Source of the DNA: an uncultured Prevotellaceae bacterium
Lineage (GTDB): Bacteria; Bacteroidota; Bacteroidia; Bacteroidales; Bacteroidaceae
DNA: 54,703 nucleotides
Assembly (NCBI GenBank): GCA_937910905.1
Contig: CALEPV010000016.1
Location: 1 to 54,703, forward strand
Direction: 5' to 3'
The translations under genes and the position numbers were made by a program. The notes under the pieces were generated by a model that was given only the letters and a program-made list of their open reading frames with translations, ran no database searches and had not been told where the DNA came from. Of this stretch, positions 8,284 to 17,153 are shown piece by piece. Within the stretch, counting starts at the first letter, position 1, and every line of letters starts with the position of its first letter.

Positions 8284-10245
8284 GTGAAAACACCAGCGGA
8301 CATCCCATCAGTGCAAGCGCAGACGCCATCTCCTTATCTCTCAATCCTGCATCAGTATTTCGGCTACACATCCTTTCGTGGCATACAGCAGGAGATAATA
8401 GAGAGTATAGGCGCGGGACATGATACGCTTGGCCTGATGCCTACGGGCGGCGGCAAGAGCATCACTTTTCAAGTGCCGGCTCTAGCCAAGGATGGATTGT
8501 GCCTGGTGATAAGCCCGCTCATCGCGTTGATGAAGGACCAAGTGGAGCATCTACGCGAACTGGGCATCAAGGCAGCTGCCGTATATACGGGCATGACCCG
8601 CGATGAGGTGATTGTCGCTCTGGAGAACTGCATATTCGGTAATTACAAGTTCCTGTACGTTTCGCCGGAGCGCTTAGGCTCCGAACTGTTCCAAGCCAAA
8701 GTGCGCCGCATGAAGGTGAGCTTCATCTGTGTGGATGAGGCTCATTGCATATCGCAGTGGGGCTACGACTTCCGTCCGTCCTATCTGGAGATAGTGCGCA
8801 TTCGCGAGTTGTTGCCGTCGTGCCCGGTGTTGGCTCTCACGGCAACGGCAACGCCGGCCGTAGTAGAGGATATTCAGCGTGTGCTGCGCTTCGCTAAACC
8901 TTGCGTCAAGCAGATGAGTTTTGAGCGTAGCAACATCACATATTCGGTGCGCCCGATGCTTCAGACGTGCGAGGCGGAGTTGCTTAACCTGCTGGACGAC
9001 TACGAAGGCTGCGCAATTGTGTATACCAGAAGTAGGCGTTCCACCTTCGAACTGGCTCAGTGGCTGAGTTCGCAGGGCATCAGTGCGACCCATTACCATG
9101 CAGGCCTTACCAGCAAGGAGAGGAGCCAGCGTCAAGCAGCATGGCAGGCTGGCGAGGTGCGGGTCATGGTTGCTACCAATGCTTTTGGCATGGGTATTGA
9201 CAAGCCCGATGTGCGACTGGTGGTACATACCGACGTGCCCGATTCTCCCGAAGCCTATTTCCAGGAGGCAGGGCGGGCAGGCCGCGATGGGCAGCCTGCA
9301 ATGGCTGTGCTGCTCTACAACAATCATTCTGTGGGACTGCTGCGACGACGCGTGGAGGATACATATCCCCCTGTGGAGTATGTTCAGCAGGTATATGAAG
9401 ACTTATGCTATTTCCTCCAGATGGCCATAGGTGACGGCGAGGGCGTGACGCGCCAGTTCGACATAATGCGGTTCTGCGTCAACTTCAAGCACTTTCCTGT
9501 GCGGGCATACAGCGCCATCACGCTGCTCGACCGTGCCGGCTATATCGAGTGGCGTGATGCCGAGGACAGTCATAGCCGCATTATGATGTCGTGCACGCGC
9601 GATGAACTGTATACCTACTCCTTCTCGCCGCAGGCTGAACGTGTACTGTGGCAACTGTTGCGCACCTATACCGGTATCTTCAGCGAGTATGCCTATATCA
9701 ATGAGGATATGCTGGCTGATGGGCTGAAGATGCGTGTGCAGGATCTCAACGAGTGCCTCATAGAACTGAGTCGCAAGCACGTCATACATTTTATACCTCG
9801 TAGTGACATACCGGCCATCACCTTCACACAGCGACGGCTGGAGCGCAACGAGATAGTGCTGCCGCCAGCCATATACACTGACCGCAAGACTCAGCTGGCC
9901 AAGCGCGTGGAGACTATGATTGAGTATCTGACCACAAGCGAGTGTCACAGCCGTTTCCTCCTGCGATACTTCGGCGAAGACAAGGCGCAACCGTGTGAAC
10001 GTTGCGAGAGCTGCAGAGATGCTGCCGGTGGGTCGGGGAAGAGCATTCTGGATGACAAGGAAGCTGCTCAACAGCTGCGTCTGAGCATTATCAGCTATCT
10101 GCGCGAGCATGGTCCAACGCCGCTACATTCATTCCATATCCGTGGCGTGGACAATCGGGTGACGATGGACATGGTGCACCTGATGATTCTCAACGAGGAG
10201 CTGTACTACAAGGATGGCCTGCCCATTATAGCCATTAGAACATAA
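8284..10245 (+). CDS. recQ: RecQ-family ATP-dependent DNA helicase
   Basis: A 653-residue 3'-5' DNA helicase. Motifs seen in order: FRGIQQEIIESI (motif 0), MPTGGGKS (Walker A), VDEAHCISQWGYDFRPSY (DEAH box and aromatic loop), ALTATATP (motif III), ATNAFGMGIDKPDVR (motif V) and FQEAGRAGRDGQPA (motif VI). The zinc-binding Cys residues follow (EDKAQPCERCESCRD), then a winged-helix-like C-terminus. I see no HRDC domain. The start is GTG at 8284, as no ATG precedes motif I in frame; the N-terminus is therefore somewhat uncertain (GTG 8311 is an alternative). The last 11 bp overlap the convergent outer-membrane barrel gene. Confidence 0.94.
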   Translation: MKTPADIPSVQAQTPSPYLSILHQYFGYTSFRGIQQEIIESIGAGHDTLGLMPTGGGKSITFQVPALAKDGLCLVISPLIALMKDQVEHLRELGIKAAAVYTGMTRDEVIVALENCIFGNYKFLYVSPERLGSELFQAKVRRMKVSFICVDEAHCISQWGYDFRPSYLEIVRIRELLPSCPVLALTATATPAVVEDIQRVLRFAKPCVKQMSFERSNITYSVRPMLQTCEAELLNLLDDYEGCAIVYTRSRRSTFELAQWLSSQGISATHYHAGLTSKERSQRQAAWQAGEVRVMVATNAFGMGIDKPDVRLVVHTDVPDSPEAYFQEAGRAGRDGQPAMAVLLYNNHSVGLLRRRVEDTYPPVEYVQQVYEDLCYFLQMAIGDGEGVTRQFDIMRFCVNFKHFPVRAYSAITLLDRAGYIEWRDAEDSHSRIMMSCTRDELYTYSFSPQAERVLWQLLRTYTGIFSEYAYINEDMLADGLKMRVQDLNECLIELSRKHVIHFIPRSDIPAITFTQRRLERNEIVLPPAIYTDRKTQLAKRVETMIEYLTTSECHSRFLLRYFGEDKAQPCERCESCRDAAGGSGKSILDDKEAAQQLRLSIISYLREHGPTPLHSFHIRGVDNRVTMDMVHLMILNEELYYKDGLPIIAIRT

Positions 10246-10981
10246 TACCCACGTTGATTTCAAAGCACCCCGAGTGTATATGGTCGTCGAAGTCATCGTA
10301 GGCGAAGTCTTCCATATTGCTGCGGGCTATGTTGCTGAGGCCCCAGTCGTAACAAGCCTCGGCATAGAACTGCTGGTATGTCAGGCCGCATCCCAGTCGC
10401 AGACCGATGTCAAACGACTTGAAACCGGTGCTGCGGAAGGTGTTCTCTATGTGGCGTGTGGGGCTGATGGCGTCGCTGAAGTACTTGGTCTTGCCGCCGA
10501 TGCCTAAACTGAGGAAGCCTCCGAAGAACGGGTCTACAGTCAGATCATCGACCATTGTCTCGGCACGGTACTTGAATACCACAGGAATCTCGAAAGTGTG
10601 CATCTTGATGCTCATCTTCTGCTGGTAGTCGGTCGCGCTGAGGTTGGAATTGATGGTGAACCCCTTGCTTACGTAGAATATGCCGGGCTCCAAGTATAGT
10701 GGGAAGTCTTCTGTCAGCTGTGTACCGTAGGCAAAGCCTAGCGCCATGCCCACCTGCGCGTGGCGTGAAGGGTCATGCTGTGTGTCGATGAACAGCAGTG
10801 GCGCCGTGATACCGATACGCACGCTGTAGTACTCTTTCTCGCTCTCCATGATCCAGCCACCCACGCGCTGGTCATAGGTCACGGGCTGTGCCTGACCGTA
10901 GTAGTTGTCAGCTTTCGCTGATGACAGGCAGCCGAGGGTCAGTGCTGCTATGGCTGCGAGGATGCGGATATGCTTGTTCAT
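10235..10981 (-). CDS. Outer-membrane beta-barrel protein
   Basis: A 248-residue exported protein. The signal peptide is MNKHIRILAAIAALTLGC, ending near SSAKA. The mature part alternates hydrophobic and polar residues in short strands (YSVRIGITAPLLFI, AQVGMALGFAYGTQL, FDIGLRLGCGLTYQQFYAEA) and ends FEINVGIMF, with a terminal Phe as expected for barrels inserted by the BAM complex. It resembles the broad PorT/OmpW-like porin-family barrels of Bacteroidota. No substrate can be inferred. It is a single gene with its own promoter, tail-to-tail with recQ and overlapping it by 11 bp. Confidence 0.8.
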   Translation of the reverse strand: MNKHIRILAAIAALTLGCLSSAKADNYYGQAQPVTYDQRVGGWIMESEKEYYSVRIGITAPLLFIDTQHDPSRHAQVGMALGFAYGTQLTEDFPLYLEPGIFYVSKGFTINSNLSATDYQQKMSIKMHTFEIPVVFKYRAETMVDDLTVDPFFGGFLSLGIGGKTKYFSDAISPTRHIENTFRSTGFKSFDIGLRLGCGLTYQQFYAEACYDWGLSNIARSNMEDFAYDDFDDHIHSGCFEINVGIMF

Positions 10982-11021
10982 CGTGTTGGAGGTTTAATGT
11001 TATGATTATCGCTTGTGCGCT

Positions 11022-11030
11022 GCAAAAATA
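11022..11030 (-). promoter_or_regulatory. -7 promoter element (TATTTTTGC) of the barrel gene
   Basis: Minus-strand consensus match, with a TTTG -33 element at 11054-11057. The ATG lies 40 bp downstream at 10981. Confidence 0.7.
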
Positions 11031-11135
11031 CAAATAATTGCTCACAGGATGCACAAATGGTAGTGTTAGACGTGCATTTTGCGTGCATTTGTCTTTTACT
11101 TGGGCTTTGGTAATGCTGTTTCGTAATTTAATTAG

Positions 11136-11144
11136 TACTTTTGC
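11136..11144 (+). promoter_or_regulatory. -7 promoter element (TACTTTTGC) of the threonine operon
   Basis: Perfect TAnnTTTGC match, 26 bp before the thrA ATG. The short leader shows no Thr/Ile-rich leader peptide, so attenuation of the enterobacterial kind is not evident. Confidence 0.75.
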
Positions 11145-11170
11145 GCGAAAATTATCAACACGACGCATCA

Positions 11171-13600
11171 ATGAAAGTATTGAAGTTTGGCGGAACGTCC
11201 GTAGGTTCCGTTAAGAGTATCCTGAATGTCAAGCAAATTGTGGAGGCCGAGAACGAACCTGTTATCGTGGTAGTATCGGCACTGGGTGGAATCACAGACC
11301 AACTTATCCGTACATCCAAGCAGGCCGTGAGCGGCGACATTGCCTATCTGACCTCGTATGCTGAGATGGCCGAGCGACATCATCAGATGATTGACGAGGT
11401 CATACCTGCCGGTACCGAGCGCGACGGTCTGTTGCGTGTCACCGACAGCTTATTGGAGGAGCTACGCAGCATCTATCAGGGTCTGTACCTCATTCGCGAC
11501 CTGTCGCCTAAGACACAGGCAGCTATCGTGAGCTACGGCGAGCGTCTGTCGTCGCGTATCGTAACAACACTCATCAATGGCGCACAGTGGTACGACAGCC
11601 GTGAGTTCATCAAGACCGAGGTGAAGGGCGGACGCAGCCTGCTGGCCAGCGACATGACAGCCCAACTGGTGAGAAACACTTGGAAGACGCTGCCCAAGGT
11701 ATCGTTGGTACCGGGCTTTATCAGCAGTGATGCCGTGAGTGGCGAAACCACCAACCTCGGACGTGGAGGCTCCGACTATACTGCCAGCATCATTGCTGCC
11801 GCACTCAATGCTTCTGTGCTGGAGATATGGACCGATGTCGACGGCTTTATGACTGCAGACCCGCGTGTGATCAACAGCGCCTACGTCATACCCGAGCTGA
11901 GCTACGTGGAGGCAATGGAGCTATGCAACTTCGGTGCGAAGGTGGTCTATCCGCCTACCATCTACCCCGTGTGCGTCAAGAACATACCCATACTTATCAA
12001 AAACACGTTCAACGCCACCGCTCCCGGCACCATCATCAAGCGTGAGGTCAAGGACGACAAGCGTCTCATCAAGGGTATAAGCAGCATCAAGGGCACCACT
12101 CTCATCACCGTTTCGGGCCTCTCTATGGTGGGCGTGATAGGTGTAAACCGCCGCATTTTCTCCACCCTGGCCGACAATGGCATATCGGTGTTCATGGTGT
12201 CGCAGGCTTCGTCGGAGAACAGCACCAGCATCGGTGTTCGCGACGAGGATGCCGATGCAGCCTGCCGTGTGCTCAACGAGGAGTTCGCCAAGGAGATAGA
12301 GACGGGTGCCATGTATCACATGCAGGCTGAGAGTGGACTGGCCACAGTCGCTGTCGTGGGCGAGAACATGAAACATACACCAGGTATCGCCGGTAAACTG
12401 TTCGGCACATTGGGACGCTCTGGTATCAGCGTGATAGCCTGTGCCCAGGGCGCTAGCGAGACCAACATATCATTCGTGGTCAACGCCAGCTACCTTCGCA
12501 AGACACTCAACGTGATTCACGATGCCTTTTTCTTGTCGGAGTATCAGATGCTTAACCTCTTCCTTTGCGGCGTGGGTACTGTGGGCAGCAACCTCATAGA
12601 GCAGATAGCGCAGCAGCAGGAGAAGCTCATGCAGGAACAGGGCCTGAAGCTCAACGTGGTGGGTCTGGCAAGTAGCCACAGCGCACTGTTCAACCGCACA
12701 GGTATCGACTTGAGCAACTGGCGCGAACAGCTGGCAGAGGCACCGGTGAGCAACACCGAGCGTCTGCATCGCGAGGTCATCGACATGAACATCTTCAACT
12801 CGGTGTTCGTGGACTGCACCGCATCGCCCGAGGTGGCTGCGCTCTATCAGGACTTCCTTGAACACAATATCAACGTCGTTGCAGCCAACAAGCTGGCCGC
12901 CAGCTCCGACTACAATAACTATCGCCAGCTGAAGACCACCGCCCAGCGTCGTGGCGTGAAGTTCCTCTTTGAGACCAACGTTGGCGCTGGCCTGCCCATC
13001 ATACGCACCATCAACGACCTGATACACTCTGGCGACAAGATACTACGCATTGAGGCCGTGCTGAGCGGTACGCTCAACTACATCTTCAACAAGCTGTCGG
13101 CACAGATGCCGCTCTCGCAGACCGTGCACATGGCCAAGCAGGAGGGCTACAGCGAACCCGACCCGCGCATCGACCTCAGCGGCAAGGATGTGATACGCAA
13201 ACTCGTCATCCTCGCCCGCGAGGCAGGCTATCAGCTGGAGCAGGAGGATGTGGAGACGCACCTGTTCATCCCGCAGTCGTTCTTTGAAGGCACGGTCGAT
13301 GAGTTCTGGCAGCAGCTGCCTACACTCGACAGCAGCTTGGAGAAGCAGCGCCGCGCGCTCGAACAGCAAGGCAAGCGCTGGCGCTTCGTGGCTAGTCTGC
13401 AGGGCGGTCACGCATCTGTCTCGCTCGCTGAGATACCGCAGGGCCACCCCTTCTACGGCCTCGAAGGTTCCAACAACATTGTGATGCTCACCACCGAGCG
13501 CTACCGCGAGTACCCCATGCTCATCCAGGGCTACGGTGCCGGCGCCAGCGTCACCGCTGCTGGCGTATTCGCGGACATTATGTCAATAGCGAATATATAA
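11171..13600 (+). CDS. thrA: Bifunctional aspartokinase / homoserine dehydrogenase
   Basis: An 809-residue fusion catalysing the first and third steps from aspartate to threonine. Aspartokinase occupies about residues 1-300, with KVLKFGGTSVGS at the start and GRGGSDYTAS in the active site. Two ACT-type regulatory regions follow (SMVGVIGVNRRIFSTLADNG and VAVVGENMKHTPGIAGKLF). Homoserine dehydrogenase takes the last 350 residues, with NAD(P)-binding GVGTVGSNLIEQI and catalytic-domain motif LSGTLNYIFNKL. The ATG at 11171 is preferred over an in-frame upstream start because it directly precedes the family's first strand. Only 1 bp separates the stop from the next ATG. The ACT regions suggest feedback control by threonine. 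Confidence 0.96.
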   Translation: MKVLKFGGTSVGSVKSILNVKQIVEAENEPVIVVVSALGGITDQLIRTSKQAVSGDIAYLTSYAEMAERHHQMIDEVIPAGTERDGLLRVTDSLLEELRSIYQGLYLIRDLSPKTQAAIVSYGERLSSRIVTTLINGAQWYDSREFIKTEVKGGRSLLASDMTAQLVRNTWKTLPKVSLVPGFISSDAVSGETTNLGRGGSDYTASIIAAALNASVLEIWTDVDGFMTADPRVINSAYVIPELSYVEAMELCNFGAKVVYPPTIYPVCVKNIPILIKNTFNATAPGTIIKREVKDDKRLIKGISSIKGTTLITVSGLSMVGVIGVNRRIFSTLADNGISVFMVSQASSENSTSIGVRDEDADAACRVLNEEFAKEIETGAMYHMQAESGLATVAVVGENMKHTPGIAGKLFGTLGRSGISVIACAQGASETNISFVVNASYLRKTLNVIHDAFFLSEYQMLNLFLCGVGTVGSNLIEQIAQQQEKLMQEQGLKLNVVGLASSHSALFNRTGIDLSNWREQLAEAPVSNTERLHREVIDMNIFNSVFVDCTASPEVAALYQDFLEHNINVVAANKLAASSDYNNYRQLKTTAQRRGVKFLFETNVGAGLPIIRTINDLIHSGDKILRIEAVLSGTLNYIFNKLSAQMPLSQTVHMAKQEGYSEPDPRIDLSGKDVIRKLVILAREAGYQLEQEDVETHLFIPQSFFEGTVDEFWQQLPTLDSSLEKQRRALEQQGKRWRFVASLQGGHASVSLAEIPQGHPFYGLEGSNNIVMLTTERYREYPMLIQGYGAGASVTAAGVFADIMSIANI

Positions 13601-13601
13601 T

Positions 13602-14837
13602 ATGAAGCACATCATTATATTGGGTGACGGCATGGCAGACCACCCTGTGGAGCGGCTTGGGGACAAGACGCTGTTGCAGTATGTCAATACGCCGGCTATG
13701 GACTGGTTGGCACAGCATGGGCGGTGCGGTCGTCTCATCACCATACCCGATGGTTTTCTGCCGGGTTCTGAGGTAGCCAACACAGCCATCCTTGGCTACG
13801 ACCTGAACGAAGTGTATGAGGGACGTGGACCGCTGGAGGCTGCAAGCATAGGCTACGAGATGCGACCCAACGACCTCGCCCTGCGCTGCAACATCATCAC
13901 CCTGGGCGATGGACGCATCATCACCCACAACGGCGGCAACCTTGAGACCGAGGAGGCTCGCGGCCTCATTGAATATCTCAACGAACAGCTGGCCAAGCCC
14001 ATCAACGAGGCTTGTGGCTACGAGCTGGTGCAGTTCATCACAGGTATTCAGTACCGCCACCTGCTCGTCATCCGTGGCGGCAACAAGAACATAGAGTGTG
14101 CGCCGCCTCACGACCATCCCAACGAGGAGTGGCGAACCTTATTAGTGAAAGCAACCACTCCCGAAGCAGAGGAGACAGCTACGCTACTGAACGACCTCAT
14201 CCTCCGCTCTCAGGAACTGCTGCCCAAGCACCCTCTCAATGTGGAGCGTGCCCGTCAGGGTAAGCGCTTGGCCAATAGCATATGGCCGTGGAGCGGCGGC
14301 TACCGACCATCCATGCAGACACTGATGCAGCTTTATCCGCAAATCAAGAGCGGCTCGGTGATTTCTGCCGTTGACCTCATAAAGGGCATCGGCTACTACG
14401 CAGGACTTGACATCATAGAGGTGGAGGGCGCAACGGGCTTGGCTGATACCAACTACGAGGGCAAGACAGCTGCTGCACTGGAGGCTCTGCGTCATCAGGA
14501 CTTCGTGTTCCTGCACGTCGAAGCCAGCGACGAGGCAGGGCATGACGGCGACCTCGAACTGAAGCTACAGACGATAGAAAACCTCGATCGCCGTGTGGTG
14601 AAGCCCATCCTGGAGGAAACGGCCAAGTGGGACACTCCTGTGTCCATCGCCGTGCTGCCCGATCACCCCACGCCGGTGGAGATACGTACGCACGTGAGCG
14701 AACCCGTACCATTCCTTATATATAATAAAGGTATAGAGCCCGACAGCGTTCAGCACTTCGACGAGGTATCGTGTGTCGATGGCGGCTTCGGTCTGCTGCG
14801 CCTGCAACAATTCATGCAAACATTCATGCAGTTATGA
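13602..14837 (+). CDS. apgM-like phosphatase-superfamily enzyme, probable homoserine kinase in the threonine operon
   Basis: A 411-residue protein of the 2,3-bisphosphoglycerate-independent phosphoglycerate mutase (ApgM, COG3635) family, in the alkaline phosphatase superfamily. Metal-site motifs include ILGDGMADHP at the start, PGSEVANTAILGYD, HVEASDEAGHDGD and VLPDHPTPVEIRTH. Family members are usually annotated as phosphoglycerate mutase. Here the gene sits between thrA and thrC, the slot where a homoserine kinase is needed, and no classical thrB is visible. The inference, made before for Bacteroidota, is that it phosphorylates homoserine. It is 1 bp from thrA and overlaps the thrC start (ATGA). 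Confidence 0.88.
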   Translation: MKHIIILGDGMADHPVERLGDKTLLQYVNTPAMDWLAQHGRCGRLITIPDGFLPGSEVANTAILGYDLNEVYEGRGPLEAASIGYEMRPNDLALRCNIITLGDGRIITHNGGNLETEEARGLIEYLNEQLAKPINEACGYELVQFITGIQYRHLLVIRGGNKNIECAPPHDHPNEEWRTLLVKATTPEAEETATLLNDLILRSQELLPKHPLNVERARQGKRLANSIWPWSGGYRPSMQTLMQLYPQIKSGSVISAVDLIKGIGYYAGLDIIEVEGATGLADTNYEGKTAAALEALRHQDFVFLHVEASDEAGHDGDLELKLQTIENLDRRVVKPILEETAKWDTPVSIAVLPDHPTPVEIRTHVSEPVPFLIYNKGIEPDSVQHFDEVSCVDGGFGLLRLQQFMQTFMQL

Positions 14838-16480
14838 GATACTACAGCACAAACCATAGCGTGGAGCCAGTGACGCTTCGCGAGGCAGTCATCAAGGGAC
14901 TGGCCGCCGACCGCGGTCTGTTCATGCCCGAAGTAATCAGGCACCTGCCTGCATCGTTCTTCGACGAGATACAGGACCTCTCTTTTCAGGAGATAGCCTA
15001 CAGTGTAGCCGATGCCTTCTTCGGTGAGGACGTGGAGGCCGATGCCCTCCGCAAAATAGTCTATGACACCCTTAGCTTCGACGTGCCACTGGTGCATGTC
15101 CGCGACAACATATACAGTCTCGAACTCTTCCATGGCCCGACCCTCGCCTTCAAGGACGTAGGCGCCCGCTTCATGGCGCGACTGCTGCAATATAACCTCA
15201 CCTACCAACCCCCTCTCCAAGGGGGGGCGGGGAGTGAGGTCAATGTCCTCGTTGCCACCTCTGGCGACACCGGTTCTGCTGTGGCTAACGGCTTTTTGGG
15301 TGTTGACGGCATCCACGTCTATGTGCTGTACCCCAAGGGCAAGGTGTCGCCCATACAGGAGTGCCAGTTCACAACTCTGGGACAGAACATCACTGCCATA
15401 GAGGTAGATGGCGTATTCGATGACTGTCAGGCCCTGGTTAAAAGTGCCTTTATGGACGCCGAGCTCAATCAGCACATGATGCTCACCTCTGCCAACAGTA
15501 TCAACGTAGCCCGCTTCCTCCCGCAGTCGTTCTACTACTTCTATGCCTACGCCCAGCTCAAGCGTCTCAGCAAGAGCAATCCAGCTATAGACCTCTCGCA
15601 GCTTGTGTGCTGCGTGCCGTCGGGCAACTTTGGCAACATCTGCTCAGCCCTGTTCGGTCATGCTATGGGACTTCCTGTGAAGCGCTTCATCGCAGCCAAC
15701 AATGCCAACGATGTATTCTACCAGTACCTCCAGACAGGCCAGTACATCCCCCGTCCGTCCATCCAGACCCTTGCCAACGCCATGGACGTAGGCGACCCAA
15801 GCAACTTCGCCCGCATCCTCGACCTCTACGCCCGCTCCGTTGTTGGCATTCTGTCCGCCCCTCTCGCTCCCGTGCCCGGCGGTTCGCCCGCCTCGTCCTC
15901 TTCCGCCCCCTCCGGTCCTGTGCTCGGCGGTTCGCTCGCCTCGTCCTCTTCCGCCCCCTCCGGTCCTGTGCTCGGCGGTTCGCTCGCCTCGTCCTCTTCC
16001 GTCCCCTCCGGTCCTGTGCTCGGCGGTTCGCTCGCCTCGTCCTCTTCCGTCCCCTCCGGTCCTGTGCTCGGCGGTTTGTCCGCCGAAGCCTCTACCATCG
16101 CCGTCATTCCCAGTGCCGACCCTCGCGCCGTTCATTCAGCCATCATCTCGCTTATCTCTGGTGCCACCTATACCGACGACCAGATAGCTTCCGCCATGCG
16201 CCAGTGCTACGCCGAGACCGGCTATCTGCTCGATCCCCATGGTGCATGCGGCTACCTCGCTCTCACTGAGCAACTGAAGCCAGGCGAGACGGGCTTCTTC
16301 CTAGAGACAGCTCACCCAGCCAAGTTCAAGGATACCGTGGACCGCATACTCTCTGCCGATGGCAAACCATCCGACATTGCTATCCCTGACCGTCTGGCAG
16401 CCTTCATGCAGGGCACCAAGCAGAGCATCCCCATGTCGCGCAACTTTGCTGACTTTAAGCAGTTCCTGCTCAGCAGATAG
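14834..16480 (+). CDS. thrC: Threonine synthase with two in-frame repeat insertions
   Basis: A 548-residue PLP enzyme that converts O-phosphohomoserine to threonine. The opening YYSTNHSVEPVTLREAVIKG, the PLP-binding Lys107 in GPTLAFKDVGARF, VATSGDTGSAVANGF and the terminal NFADFKQFLL place it in the family. It is about 110 residues longer than I expect for Bacteroidales ThrC. Two insertions explain much of this: a short GC-rich hairpin element near residue 125 (YQPPLQGGAG), and residues 346-418, four 16-residue repeats of the PVLGGSLASSSSAPSG type. Conserved sequence resumes on both sides in frame, so the enzyme is probably active with a disordered loop. The ATG at 14834 overlaps the upstream stop; a longer frame is a read-back artefact. 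Confidence 0.93.
   Translation: MRYYSTNHSVEPVTLREAVIKGLAADRGLFMPEVIRHLPASFFDEIQDLSFQEIAYSVADAFFGEDVEADALRKIVYDTLSFDVPLVHVRDNIYSLELFHGPTLAFKDVGARFMARLLQYNLTYQPPLQGGAGSEVNVLVATSGDTGSAVANGFLGVDGIHVYVLYPKGKVSPIQECQFTTLGQNITAIEVDGVFDDCQALVKSAFMDAELNQHMMLTSANSINVARFLPQSFYYFYAYAQLKRLSKSNPAIDLSQLVCCVPSGNFGNICSALFGHAMGLPVKRFIAANNANDVFYQYLQTGQYIPRPSIQTLANAMDVGDPSNFARILDLYARSVVGILSAPLAPVPGGSPASSSSAPSGPVLGGSLASSSSAPSGPVLGGSLASSSSVPSGPVLGGSLASSSSVPSGPVLGGLSAEASTIAVIPSADPRAVHSAIISLISGATYTDDQIASAMRQCYAETGYLLDPHGACGYLALTEQLKPGETGFFLETAHPAKFKDTVDRILSADGKPSDIAIPDRLAAFMQGTKQSIPMSRNFADFKQFLLSR
15209..15233. repeat. GC-rich hairpin element read in frame inside thrC
   Basis: A pyrimidine block CCCCCTCTCC (15209-15218) and a purine block of G residues (15221-15233) can pair around AA. 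The element codes PPLQGGAG, where Bacteroidales ThrC usually has a short charged loop before VNVLVATSGDTG. It looks like the CCCCTCCC hairpin at 23872-23889 in tamB. Confidence 0.6.
15869..16086. repeat. 48-bp tandem repeat in thrC ending in a REP-like hairpin
   Basis: Four units of exactly 48 bp (15869-15916, 15917-15964, 15965-16012, 16013-16060) and a partial fifth that ends at 16086. Each unit holds a core CCTGTGCTCGGCGGTTCGC. The last, partial copy carries an intact 19-nt hairpin at 16068-16086, TCGGCGG-TTTGT-CCGCCGA, while the others are eroded to GGCGGTTCGCTCGCC. All units keep the reading frame (16 residues each). Confidence 0.9.
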
Positions 16481-16528
16481 CGCTCCTCCCTCCTCATTTC
16501 GCACTTGATGTGGAACCTCCCTCACCCC

Positions 16529-17116
16529 TCAATCCCCTTCATAAAGCCCCTCGGCCTTTATGAACTTCCACACATCAGCGGCCAACCCTTCGCCATCGTA
16601 TGCAGGGTTGGTCGCTATTTCGTTGCGTATCCATGTGCTGGAGATTGGCAGCAGGGGCGTGTTGACAAGTGATACTTGTGCAGGCAACGTGGCAGGGTCA
16701 ATGTCGTAGTCGGGTCGCGGATATATCACCACATGATGATGTCGCAGTATCTCCTCAGGCCGGCTCCAGCGGTCGAACACCAGCCAGTTGTCAGCACCTA
16801 TGATCAGTACAAACTCGTGCTGCGGATAGGCCGCACGCAGCGCTGCCAGCGTGTCAGCCGTGTATGACGGCTTGGGTAGCGTGAACTCGAAGTCGCTTAC
16901 CTCTACGCTCCTGCATTTCGTCGCCCTGATCCCAATCTTAGCCATCCGCAGCCTCGTAGCATCATCCAGCAACCCCTCTGCCGGCTTCAGCGGATTCTGT
17001 GGCGACACCATCAGCCACACTGCATCCACCACCCCCGCCTTCACCAGCCATTTTGCCAGCTGCGTATGTCCTTTATGTATGGGGTTGAAGCTGCCCCCGT
17101 AAATCCCGATTCGCAT
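16529..17116 (-). CDS. nadD: Nicotinate-nucleotide adenylyltransferase
   Basis: A 195-residue cytoplasmic enzyme that joins nicotinate mononucleotide and ATP to make deamido-NAD. The start RIGIYGGSFNPIHKGH is the nucleotidyltransferase signature with the HxGH motif. FVLIIGADNW and ISSTWIRNEI are the further substrate-binding and ISSTxIR motifs. The ATG at 17116 puts the first strand at the N-terminus as in the family; a longer frame upstream adds 28 unrelated residues and is rejected. It converges with thrC, 48 bp apart. It lies 37 bp downstream of the RAYT gene and may be read from its promoter, as no clear -7 motif is seen in the gap. Confidence 0.95.
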   Translation of the reverse strand: MRIGIYGGSFNPIHKGHTQLAKWLVKAGVVDAVWLMVSPQNPLKPAEGLLDDATRLRMAKIGIRATKCRSVEVSDFEFTLPKPSYTADTLAALRAAYPQHEFVLIIGADNWLVFDRWSRPEEILRHHHVVIYPRPDYDIDPATLPAQVSLVNTPLLPISSTWIRNEIATNPAYDGEGLAADVWKFIKAEGLYEGD

Positions 17117-17153
17117 GTGTGATATAGATAAAGTTGATGTTATACGGTCCCTG

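Noticed and set aside
15644..16135. Repeat-containing minus-strand frame over thrC (TGGDGRGRGERTAEHR units)
   Set aside because: The 48-bp repeat is open in several frames because its unit length is a multiple of three and lacks stops. The frame belonging to thrC is the one with conserved flanks.
16481..16528. Terminator between the convergent thrC and nadD genes
   Set aside because: The gap is C-rich with no stable stem-loop or T run that I could find.
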